Shown here piece after piece: positions 7,810-14,916 of a stretch of 64,000 bases of DNA. Position numbers and translations under genes: made by a program. Origin of the DNA: Clostridia bacterium (GTDB lineage Bacteria > Bacillota > Clostridia > TANB77 > CAG-508); assembly GCA_017934475.1 (NCBI GenBank), contig JAGBJN010000010.1, positions 75,411-139,410 of the forward strand. Direction: 5' to 3'. A model generated the notes under the pieces. It searched no databases and was not told where the DNA came from. It was given only the letters and a program-made list of their open reading frames with translations. Within the stretch, counting starts at the first letter, position 1; each line of letters opens with the position of its first letter.

Positions 7810-8033
7810 GAAATTACGAAAAATTTTTATCAAACTAAAAAAGATATTCTAACAATAAAAATATCTAAAAATATATTATAAAATTAATTTATTCGTTGGG
7901 TACACTTTGGGAACACTTGATATAAAAAACAACCTAAATTGACCTAATAATACTTAATGATACAAATAAAAGAATCCTAATTTACTGCATAATACATAAC
8001 ATTTTGATATTCTACATAACTACATTTTCGGAA
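7810..8033. other. gene-free AT-rich stretch left of the attachment site
   Basis: No gene is seen. The segment at 7896-7919 (TTGGGTACACTTTGGGAACA and following bases) has the repeated GGG-type look of integrase arm sites. It could mark the end of an older element abutting the 8034 junction. Confidence 0.35.
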
Positions 8034-8049
8034 CTCATAACCCGAAGGT
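8034..8049 (+). repeat. left attachment repeat (attL core)
   Basis: CTCATAACCCGAAGGT is repeated exactly at 36458-36473. It is the anticodon loop (CAT) and 3' anticodon stem of a tRNA-Met. The integrase gene lies 276 bp to the right. Confidence 0.8.
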
Positions 8050-8078
8050 CGTAAGTTCGAGTCTTACCCCCGCAACCA
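8034..8078 (+). pseudogene. 3' half of a tRNA-Met gene (anticodon CAT), 5' half absent
   Basis: From the attachment core onward the sequence reads as anticodon arm, variable loop, T-arm (GTAAG TTCGAGT CTTAC) and a CCCCGC acceptor strand ending in ACCA. No matching 5' acceptor or D-arm lies upstream (8000-8033), so this is a fragment. Integrative elements that target tRNA genes carry such 3' ends to restore the gene they enter. Confidence 0.75.
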
Positions 8079-8085
8079 AACTTAT

Positions 8086-8120
8086 ATCGTTACAGCTATC
8101 TAAGTTGTAGCGATTTTTAT
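8086..8120 (+). terminator. terminator following the tRNA fragment
   Basis: ATCGTTACAGC (8086-8096) pairs with GTTGTAGCGAT (8104-8114) using G-U pairs, followed by TTTTTATTTT. It was probably captured together with the tRNA 3' end. Confidence 0.6.
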
Positions 8121-8173
8121 TTTCTTCAATTAGTTAACAATAATGCTTAAAATAGGCATCATTATGTCAAATC

Positions 8174-8220
8174 GGGGAAAAATTGGGGAAATAAATCTCC
8201 ATAACCGTTGACATTTCTAA
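8174..8220 (+). repeat. left candidate arm-type integrase sites
   Basis: GGGGAAAAATTGGGGAAATA (8174-8193) and AACCGTTGACATTTCTAA (8203-8220) have close direct counterparts at the right end (36320-36339 and 36416-36433). This is as expected for integrase arm sites in attL and attR. Confidence 0.5.
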
Positions 8221-8324
8221 TAAAATTTCAGTAAAAGACTATGGGAAACCTAAATATTAAATTAGTAGTCTTTTACTTTTTTTATCGTGAAAAGTTTAAT
8301 GACTTTAGTGAAAAAAGATTTTAA

Positions 8325-9515
8325 CTAATTTTGTGGTAGTAGCAAGTTTTCTAATGCAAATCCTGCAGTTTTATTATGGGAAATAATTGGGTGCACATAG
8401 AAATTATAAGTTGTTGTTATTTGTGCATGTCCAAGTCTTGCTGCTACAACTGAGACATCAATGTTTTGTGCTATCAATAAAGTAGCATTTGTATGTCTTA
8501 GTCCGTGAAAGTTAATTACAGGTAGTCCTATTTGTTCTACAAATTTTTCAAACCATTTGCTAATAGTAGAAGGGTGCATAGGTTTGCCATCTGCTTGTAC
8601 AAATAACCTATTAGAATCGTACCATAATTCGCCCAATAACGTTTTTTGATTATCATACCAGTATTTATATTCTTCTAGTAAAGTGACAACGAATTCTGGT
8701 ATTGCAACGTCTCGGATAGAACTTTCTGTTTTAGGTGTTTTAGTAAATACTCCTTTCTCTGCTAAATACTGACTAGAACGATTTATACTTACAATTCCAT
8801 CTTTGAAATTTATATCGCTCCATTCAAGTCCCATAAGTTCTCCAAGTCTAACTCCAGTAAATACTGTTAAGATGATAGCAACTTTATATTTGAATTGATC
8901 TTCTGTAAGTTCCATCAAGTTTGAAACCAATGCTTTACTTTGCTCATCATCATAGTATTTTCTTTTAGGTTTTTTAGTCTTAGGTGGTTGAACACGTTCA
9001 GCAGGATTTGCTACTATCATTTGCCAATATACTGCTCTTTGTAGCATTGCATGAAGTAATCTGTGATGTTCTACAATAGTTTTTGATGAAAGTGGTTTTC
9101 CTGTCTTTTTACCATTGTTGTTTTTCTTTCTTATTATTTGAGTATCTCTACTTAACAAATCATAGAATTGCATTATATCAGTAGGCTTAATCTTATCTAC
9201 ATGAAAATGTGAAAAATAAGGTATAATTCTACTATTTAGCATTCCTAAATATCTGTTATATGTTGATGGTGCAAGTTCTTTTGAGCCATAATCTCTTTTC
9301 CATATTTCGACAAAATCTTCAAATTTTAGAGATTTTCCTTCAACATATAGACCTTTTTGAACATCTGCAACGAATTTAGCAAGTTCTATTTTTGCGTCTT
9401 TAATAGTTCCATGAATAGTTTTTGTTTTCTTAATAGGTTTTCCTTGTAAGTCATATCCTGCGATACAACTTAATCTGTAACTATCTTTTCCTCTTTTTTC
9501 AATACTCCCAGCCAT
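8325..9515 (-). CDS. int: tyrosine recombinase/integrase of the element
   Basis: The 396-residue protein has an N-terminal AP2-like arm-binding domain (SYRLSCIAGYDLQGKPIKK), a SAM-like core-binding domain (about 60-185) and a catalytic domain. The visible catalytic residues are Arg in TGVRLGE (about 220), Lys in TKTPKTESS, HxxR in HGLRHT (about 337), His in LGHA (about 362) and Tyr in TTYNFYVH (about 370). I use the ATG at 9515 (MAGSIEKRG), because the GGAGGTG site would overlap a start at 9527. It integrates and, with an excisionase, excises the element at the tRNA-derived core. Confidence 0.93.
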   Translation of the reverse strand: MAGSIEKRGKDSYRLSCIAGYDLQGKPIKKTKTIHGTIKDAKIELAKFVADVQKGLYVEGKSLKFEDFVEIWKRDYGSKELAPSTYNRYLGMLNSRIIPYFSHFHVDKIKPTDIMQFYDLLSRDTQIIRKKNNNGKKTGKPLSSKTIVEHHRLLHAMLQRAVYWQMIVANPAERVQPPKTKKPKRKYYDDEQSKALVSNLMELTEDQFKYKVAIILTVFTGVRLGELMGLEWSDINFKDGIVSINRSSQYLAEKGVFTKTPKTESSIRDVAIPEFVVTLLEEYKYWYDNQKTLLGELWYDSNRLFVQADGKPMHPSTISKWFEKFVEQIGLPVINFHGLRHTNATLLIAQNIDVSVVAARLGHAQITTTYNFYVHPIISHNKTAGFALENLLLPQN

Positions 9516-9569
9516 TACCTTTTTCACCTCCTTTCAGGCATACCTATGGGTGGGAGAGGAGTGTATTAT

Positions 9570-10859
9570 CTATATTAAATCATATTTATCATAATAAAAT
9601 TGATTAAATGAAATATATTCATATTTTGTAATATCTAAACTAATTAATTTATATATATTTAATAAAATAATATCTTCTATAAAGTATGAATAATGAAATT
9701 GTTCATCATATGTCAGTGGTTTTGATTTTTGTTTTGTTTTATAGTGGATGTAATAAATACGAGCTGATTTGATATTTTCAGCAATTGTATTTATTTCAGT
9801 TGTAGTATAGTTAAAAACATCATTAACATTATTTATTAAAGAAATAATCATATCAATATAGCTTGCATCTTTAGATTTTGAATTTTTACTTTTTGTTAAT
9901 GCAAATGCTGATGTAAAATCGTAGTTTCGAGAATAATTTTCCAACATTGTTGTAGAATTTATAAATCTTGTTAAATTTGGAACTTTATATTGTGTTACAT
10001 TAAAATATAATTCAATTAAAGGAAATAATTGATTATAATTATTAATAAAATTATTATATATTAGCTCAATATTATCTATTTTATCAATTTTAAGACACCT
10101 ATGGGATATCATCTCATTAAGTTCTGTATTTTCTAATATAATATCCCTATATGAACAATCAAATAATTCCACAGGATTATCATCTATGTATATAGTTTGC
10201 TTTTTAACATAGATAGGATGCTTTAAGATAAGCATTAAAAAGTTTCTGAATGTATATATATTTTCAAGGACTTTTTTTATACTTATTCCCTTTGTGTGCG
10301 AAAAATCTACCTGAGATAATCTAGTTATAGATAATGATTGTTGAGTTTCATCAAAACTACAAAATGTCTTTATATTTAATGAATATGAATCAGTTTTTAT
10401 TTCATAGTTTTTAGTATTTGAATCATAATCAAATGTCTTTAAATCACACATAAATGGTTTAGATTCAATAAATAAGTCTAAATTTTTATATGAAGATGAA
10501 TATTTAGTTATGTTATTTAATGATTTTTGTGACAAATTTTTGTCAATAATTATTCGATCAATAACAAATTCAACAAATGCGGCTTCAATTTTTCCTGTTT
10601 TGCCATTTGTAGTACTTGAGTGCCCTGAATTCATACAGTTTATTAAAAAGATTTTTTCATCGTTAAAAAGAAATTTTCCAGATAATATATCATAGTTTTT
10701 ATTGGTATTTCGCCATTCTTCTATATCTTTTAACATATTTATTTTTAAAATAAGTCTATCATTATCTACAATTAAAATCGAATCAAACATCTTTCTTTTG
10801 ATAGAGACCTTAATAGATATATTATTAAAATCTTTCCAATCTTTGAAAGTATGTACCAT
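9570..10859 (-). CDS. ApeA-like HEPN-domain protein, candidate anti-phage RNase
   Basis: The protein has 429 residues. The N-terminal 250 residues are beta-rich without clear motifs; the C-terminal part is helical. It carries an RxxxxH motif in RIYYIH (about 367-372), followed by HYKTKQKSK and a hydrophobic helix pair. This matches the HEPN ribonuclease motif as placed in ApeA-family single-gene defence proteins, where RNYYTHY is common. The start at 10859 follows GAGGTG. It stands next to the integrase and DUF6076 genes and reads the same way. Assignment to ApeA is by motif and layout, so moderately sure. Confidence 0.55.
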   Translation of the reverse strand: MVHTFKDWKDFNNISIKVSIKRKMFDSILIVDNDRLILKINMLKDIEEWRNTNKNYDILSGKFLFNDEKIFLINCMNSGHSSTTNGKTGKIEAAFVEFVIDRIIIDKNLSQKSLNNITKYSSSYKNLDLFIESKPFMCDLKTFDYDSNTKNYEIKTDSYSLNIKTFCSFDETQQSLSITRLSQVDFSHTKGISIKKVLENIYTFRNFLMLILKHPIYVKKQTIYIDDNPVELFDCSYRDIILENTELNEMISHRCLKIDKIDNIELIYNNFINNYNQLFPLIELYFNVTQYKVPNLTRFINSTTMLENYSRNYDFTSAFALTKSKNSKSKDASYIDMIISLINNVNDVFNYTTTEINTIAENIKSARIYYIHYKTKQKSKPLTYDEQFHYSYFIEDIILLNIYKLISLDITKYEYISFNQFYYDKYDLI

Positions 10860-10919
10860 ATTTCTCACCTCTTTTATTTATATTTATATGTATTAAATCG
10901 TTTATAAATTTGATATACA

Positions 10920-12059
10920 TTAAATAATATTATCTTTGTATTTATCAAATTTTTCTACACTTTTTTGCATCCATTCATTTATATCGCTTTCTGAAATATT
11001 TCCTTTTTTATATCTTTTTAAGAATAATTGAGATTGTTGTTTCCATTGAGTAAAGTATTGTGCTTTTTCACTATAAGGACTTATTTTACCTCTTTGAATT
11101 TGCATTAGTATTTTTTGATATGTTTTTTTGTATAGTTGATAAGCTTCAATTTCACCAGTATTTTTCTTAAATGTTTCAGCAGCACCTTTTACTCTACATG
11201 TTTTTTCTGATTCAAAATACATTATATCGCAATATATTTCAGATTCCTTTGATGTAGGAATGAAGTATTTACCACAATTTTGACATTTTTTAATTGTTAC
11301 ATATGTATTTAATGCTATTTCATCTAAACAGATAAATACTATATTAGATAATACAATAGAGTGATATATATTACTTGTTTTATAATTTAATTTTCCATCC
11401 TTAATACTTTTCATTACTTTTGTTGGATTTGCTAGATTAGATTTTAATCCTTCTGTTCCATTAACAAATAATGTATTAAAGTATATATTTGTTTGATTTG
11501 TATAATTATAGAAATCATTCTTTAATGCGTGAGATAAATATTTTATATGAGGAAATACATCCTTATATAAATCTGAATTATCTAAATTATATACAAAGTC
11601 AACACATTCTCTAATTTGTTTTTGCAATTTAATAAGATCTTCTTTAGAACTATTAAATACTTTTGTTAAAACATTAAGATAATCAGGAGCATTTTTACAA
11701 GAATGTATATTAGGTATATTTTGTGTAAATTCATGTAAAAGCTCAATTCCATAAAATGCAAAGAAAGTTTTATATGCTGGAATAACATCAGAAAAGTCTG
11801 CATTTAAGAATCTGATTAAGAACATACCATATCTTTCTTCAAATGGATTAAAATAATCATCTTTAATTACTTCACAATTTGGTTTATTAAATTTTGGATT
11901 TTCAGATGTTAGCAAAATTTCTCTATATTTGTTATTGATATTTTTAGCTAACTTTATTTGACAATCTACTAAAGGAGTAACATAGTACTCTCTTTTTTCT
12001 TTTTTGTTAAACCAGATACCAAATCCAAAATTGCTTGGTATATTAGGATTTTTGAACAT
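10920..12059 (-). CDS. DUF6076-like protein with a C-terminal zinc-binding motif
   Basis: The protein has 379 residues. The last third contains KCQNCGKYFIP, then EIYCDI and TCRVKGA, a Cys set that probably binds zinc. A helical, Gln/Lys-rich tail follows with the TFKKNTGEIEAYQLYKKTY pattern. I know this C-terminal pattern from DUF6076 proteins, which often sit beside integrases in Clostridia elements. The function is unknown. A GGAG site precedes the ATG at 12059. It is divergent from the excisionase/replication operon across a region with a 12-bp inverted repeat, and may itself be a regulator of that region. Confidence 0.6.
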   Translation of the reverse strand: MFKNPNIPSNFGFGIWFNKKEKREYYVTPLVDCQIKLAKNINNKYREILLTSENPKFNKPNCEVIKDDYFNPFEERYGMFLIRFLNADFSDVIPAYKTFFAFYGIELLHEFTQNIPNIHSCKNAPDYLNVLTKVFNSSKEDLIKLQKQIRECVDFVYNLDNSDLYKDVFPHIKYLSHALKNDFYNYTNQTNIYFNTLFVNGTEGLKSNLANPTKVMKSIKDGKLNYKTSNIYHSIVLSNIVFICLDEIALNTYVTIKKCQNCGKYFIPTSKESEIYCDIMYFESEKTCRVKGAAETFKKNTGEIEAYQLYKKTYQKILMQIQRGKISPYSEKAQYFTQWKQQSQLFLKRYKKGNISESDINEWMQKSVEKFDKYKDNII

Positions 12060-12085
12060 TCTTTAACAACTCCTTAGTTTTACTT

Positions 12086-12191
12086 TGTGAGAAATTTTGA
12101 AAAATAATTATAAATTTTCTTGACTTTTCATAAAATGGCATATATAATGTGATTGTAAAAAATGAAAAACAATAAAAATAAATTTCTCACA
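12086..12191. promoter_or_regulatory. perfect 12-bp inverted repeat framing the divergent promoter region
   Basis: TGTGAGAAATTT (12086-12097) and AAATTTCTCACA (12180-12191) flank the plus-strand promoter at 12120-12148 and the start region of the minus gene. Either they are two operator sites for a looping regulator or long-range arms. Confidence 0.55.
12120..12148 (+). promoter_or_regulatory. promoter of the excisionase/replication operon
   Basis: TTGACT (12120-12125), 17-bp spacer, TATAAT (12143-12148). Confidence 0.75.
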
Positions 12192-12297
12192 TGATTATTT
12201 TACAACAAATAAAATTAAAAAGCAATAGTTTATTTCATTTTTTACAAAACTTTTAACTTATTAATTATAAATAGGTTACAGGAAAGGAGGAAGACTT

Positions 12298-12498
12298 ATG
12301 GAACAACAAAAAGTACAAAGAACAACGCTAACTATGAAAGAAGCAGCTGAGTATTTAGGAGTATCTTATTGGTTAATAAATCAATTAGTTAGAAGAAAAC
12401 AAATACCTTGCTCAAAAGTTGGTGGAAAATTCTTGTTTAGAGTACAAGTATTAGATGAATACTTGAGTTCTAAAGAACAAGAATCAGTTAATTACTAA
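12298..12498 (+). CDS. excisionase-like helix-turn-helix protein
   Basis: This 66-residue protein is a single winged HTH_17/MerR-like domain: LTMKEAAEYLGVSYWLINQL, then VRRKQIPCSKVGGKFLFRV and a Leu-rich helix. This is the standard excisionase-family fold found in integrative elements. It is the first gene after a strong promoter, has a GGAAAGGAGG site, and is followed 27 bases later by the replisome organiser. It is likely to act with the integrase in excision, and possibly as a regulator of the operon. Confidence 0.8.
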   Translation: MEQQKVQRTTLTMKEAAEYLGVSYWLINQLVRRKQIPCSKVGGKFLFRVQVLDEYLSSKEQESVNY

Positions 12499-12525
12499 TT
12501 TAATAGAAAGCGAGGAAAGGAGGAT

Positions 12526-13050
12526 ATGTATGATATTCAGTGGTTCAAGGTAGAAAAGAATATTTTCTATAATAGGAAGATCCAATTGCTTTTAGGCTTT
12601 AAAGATGGAGATACATATCTTAGAGTATGGATACAATTATTATCATTAGCTGTTGAATGTAACGATAATGGTAGATTAGTAATCGGAAATAATCCTATTT
12701 CTATCAAAGAATTTTCGAAAATTATGGGAAAATCTTCGAAAAAAATGAGCAAAATATTGGATAAATTTCTAGAATTAGAAATGCTAAAAAAAGATGATGA
12801 AGTACTTGCTATTAAAAATTGGAACAAGTATCAAAGCCTTGATAGGCAAGAGACTTATCAAATTAATAATCGTGAAAGACAAAGACGTTTTAGTGAAAAA
12901 AAGAAAAAAGAGCAGGAAAAAACTAACGTTAGTATAACGTTAGATAACGCTACAGAAGAGAAAAGAGAAGAAAAGATAACAAAAGAAATAAGAAAAGAAG
13001 AGAATATAAGAGAGGAGGAAGACAGTGGATTCAGAGAATACAAATTGTGA
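12526..13050 (+). CDS. phage/element replisome organiser (DnaD-like N-terminal domain)
   Basis: The protein has 174 residues. The first 115 match the phage replisome organiser N-terminal pattern: WFKVEKNIFYNRKIQLLLG, a winged-helix region, then DEVLAIKNWNKYQSLDRQE. A highly charged Lys/Glu tail follows (about 115-174). The start at 12526 follows AGGAGG. It overlaps the helicase loader gene by 26 bases, so the two are coupled. It likely binds the element's origin and recruits the loader and host DnaB. Confidence 0.75.
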   Translation: MYDIQWFKVEKNIFYNRKIQLLLGFKDGDTYLRVWIQLLSLAVECNDNGRLVIGNNPISIKEFSKIMGKSSKKMSKILDKFLELEMLKKDDEVLAIKNWNKYQSLDRQETYQINNRERQRRFSEKKKKEQEKTNVSITLDNATEEKREEKITKEIRKEENIREEEDSGFREYKL

Positions 13051-13861
13051 TGATATTATACACAATAGACTCAAAAAATGTGGATTTTGTGGTAATGAAT
13101 TGCAACCAATAGGACTTGATTATCTTTATGCAAATATATCTGAAGATAGTATTGAATATGAAAGATGTAATTGTAGTAAATCTAAAGAGTATTGGAAAGA
13201 AATAGACAATAAAGTATATGAACAGCAAAAAAGAAATAGAATTAGAAATATTATAAATACAATTTATAAACAAAACTATATAGGAAGAAAATTGCAAGAA
13301 ATGAATTTAGAAAACTTTTATTTTGACTCTAGTAATAAATATGTATTAGATGTTGTAAATGATTATATCAATAAGAACAAAGATACAATGAAACCTGATA
13401 GTTTGATAATAATGGGCAAGTCAGATGTAGGCAAAACACATTTAGCAGCAGCTATTGCAAACAAACTAATAGAGAATGATAAAACGGTTTTAATGGAGAG
13501 ATTAACAAACCTATTAGATAGAATAAGAGAGACATATGAGAATAATACTAAATCAGAAAATGAATTAATAGAAATTTATTCGAATGTTGATATGCTTATA
13601 ATTGATGATTTAGGAACTGAAAAGATAAGTAGTTGGGCATTAGAAAAATTGTACACTATAATTCAAAATAGATATGAAAATGGATTACCAATAATCATTA
13701 CAACTAGGTTTAATAAAGAAGGATTAATTGAAAGATTTAGTTATAGTAAAGACTCGGATTTAGTAGATGCAATGATATCAAAATTGTATCAAATGTGCTT
13801 TGGAATAATGTTAAAAGGCACAAAAAAAGAGTTAGTAAAGTCGCCAAACTTAAAATACTAA
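13025..13861 (+). CDS. DnaC/DnaI-like helicase loader ATPase
   Basis: The 278-residue protein starts with GTG after GAGGAGG. An N-terminal Cys cluster (CGFCGNE and CNCSKS, about 19-60) may bind zinc, as in DnaI. The AAA+ core has Walker A MGKSDVGKTH (about 130-139), Walker B MLIIDDLGTE (about 195), and sensor regions ending in a TTRFNKEGL motif. Together with the upstream organiser it gives the element its own helicase recruitment. In this family, Walker A more often reads G-x-x-G-x-GKT; the SDV here is a mild variant. Confidence 0.85.
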   Translation: MDSENTNCDDIIHNRLKKCGFCGNELQPIGLDYLYANISEDSIEYERCNCSKSKEYWKEIDNKVYEQQKRNRIRNIINTIYKQNYIGRKLQEMNLENFYFDSSNKYVLDVVNDYINKNKDTMKPDSLIIMGKSDVGKTHLAAAIANKLIENDKTVLMERLTNLLDRIRETYENNTKSENELIEIYSNVDMLIIDDLGTEKISSWALEKLYTIIQNRYENGLPIIITTRFNKEGLIERFSYSKDSDLVDAMISKLYQMCFGIMLKGTKKELVKSPNLKY

Positions 13862-13929
13862 CCCCAATGATTATATATTTATTGTAATATAAAAATAAAA
13901 AAAAGTAAAGAGAAAGTGAGGGAAAAATT

Positions 13930-14244
13930 ATGATAATAGAAGGAACATTATATTATATAAATCCAGAAATAATAAAAATAGGAGATAAAAATTTTAGACC
14001 AGCGAGAGAAGAAACATTAAAAAATATGGAAGAAAGGATAATAAAAAAGGGACTTAGAAATCCATTTGTTGTAACAAGAGTAGGTAAAGAATTAGTTACA
14101 TATAGTGATTTTAATACGCTAATTGCAGCTAGAAAAATAGGAAAAGAATTAGTTCCATGTGTCATTATAAGTCATAAACTTATGAACAAAAGAATTAAAT
14201 ATATTAATTTATATAGAAGATATAGTAAACTAAAAACTATCTAA
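13930..14244 (+). CDS. ParB N-terminal-like small protein
   Basis: The protein has 104 residues. It contains a ParB/sulfiredoxin-like stretch: KNFRPAREETLKNMEERI, then KKGLRNPFVVTRVGKELVTY and IAARKIGKELVPCVII, matching the 'list of neighbours, then GER-like' layout with the usual GxxR box missing. There is no C-terminal DNA-binding or dimerisation domain. It may be a partition accessory or a regulator of the element. An AGTGAGGG-like site precedes the ATG, and a terminator follows. Confidence 0.5.
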   Translation: MIIEGTLYYINPEIIKIGDKNFRPAREETLKNMEERIIKKGLRNPFVVTRVGKELVTYSDFNTLIAARKIGKELVPCVIISHKLMNKRIKYINLYRRYSKLKTI

Positions 14245-14256
14245 AATATAAATACA

Positions 14257-14293
14257 AAGTACCTGAATAAGATAAAATTTGGGTACTTTTTTT
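14257..14293 (+). terminator. terminator ending the replication operon
   Basis: AAGTACC (14257-14263) pairs with GGTACTT (14282-14288), followed by a T run. Confidence 0.7.
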
Positions 14294-14376
14294 GACTTTA
14301 TAGAGTCATTTTAAGGAACAACTTAAGTACTTATTTAGGTACAATAAATTAATTAAAAAGTACATTTTTTGTCCTA

Positions 14377-14444
14377 GCAAGCAATGAACTTGGGAGACCG
14401 AAATTTTTGCTTGCCTCAAATTCTATTCAATGGGACAAGTCCCA
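14377..14444. repeat. paired hairpins in a gene-free gap; candidate oriT or origin
   Basis: GCAAGCAA (14377-14384) pairs with TTGCTTGC (14407-14414) across a 22-nt loop. TGGGAC AA GTCCCA (14431-14444) is a near-perfect hairpin 16 bases further on. The gap 14245-14583 has no convincing gene. Clustered perfect inverted repeats next to replication genes in an element lacking a relaxase fit a transfer or replication origin used in trans, but there is no direct proof. Confidence 0.35.
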
Positions 14445-14583
14445 ATCCCTTTTTCAAAAAGTAAAAATATGTCGAAAAAAGTAGAAAAATTTGCAAAGCA
14501 AATTTACTTGAATTTATTGAGAAAAAAGTCGAATTATGATATAAAATATAATAGAGTTATTATAACTATGAAGAGGTGTATAG

Positions 14584-14901
14584 ATGATGAAAAAGTTGAT
14601 AGAAGAAATAGAACAATTCAATAAAGAAAGAGATTGGGATCAATTTCATTCTCCTGAAAATTTAGCAAAATCAATTGCGATAGAATCAGGTGAATTGTTG
14701 GAGTGTTTTCAATGGAATAATAATTATAATAAAAACGAGGTATGTGAAGAATTGGCTGATGTATTTACTTATTGCATTATGATGGCTGATAAATTAAATG
14801 TAGATCCTGAGGAAATAGTATTAAAAAAATTAGAGAAGACAAGGAAGAAATATCCAGTTGATAAGGCTAAAGGAGTAAGCACAAAATATAATAAATTATA
14901 A
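14584..14901 (+). CDS. MazG-like nucleotide pyrophosphohydrolase
   Basis: The protein has 105 residues. It shows the all-alpha NTP pyrophosphohydrolase layout: the SIAIESGELLECFQW helix gives ExxxE, then EELADVFTYCIMMAD gives the second ExxD pair, and a KLEKTRKKYP helix closes. Single-domain MazG/RS21-C6-type enzymes hydrolyse (d)NTPs to NMP and PPi. It opens a tight run of four genes with the PLD-helicase, NUDIX and DUF2075 proteins (gaps 15, 11 and 14 bases). An AAGAGGTG site precedes the start. Confidence 0.8.
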   Translation: MMKKLIEEIEQFNKERDWDQFHSPENLAKSIAIESGELLECFQWNNNYNKNEVCEELADVFTYCIMMADKLNVDPEEIVLKKLEKTRKKYPVDKAKGVSTKYNKL

Positions 14902-14916
14902 TGGTGGTAATTTGTA

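Noticed and set aside
8034-8078. Intact tRNA-Met gene
   Set aside because: Only the part from the anticodon loop to ACCA is present; the acceptor 5' strand and D-arm are missing upstream.
14430-14624. 64-codon frame starting MGQVPIPF
   Set aside because: It begins in the TGGGAC hairpin, lacks a ribosome binding site and overlaps the MazG-like gene; it is probably a chance frame.
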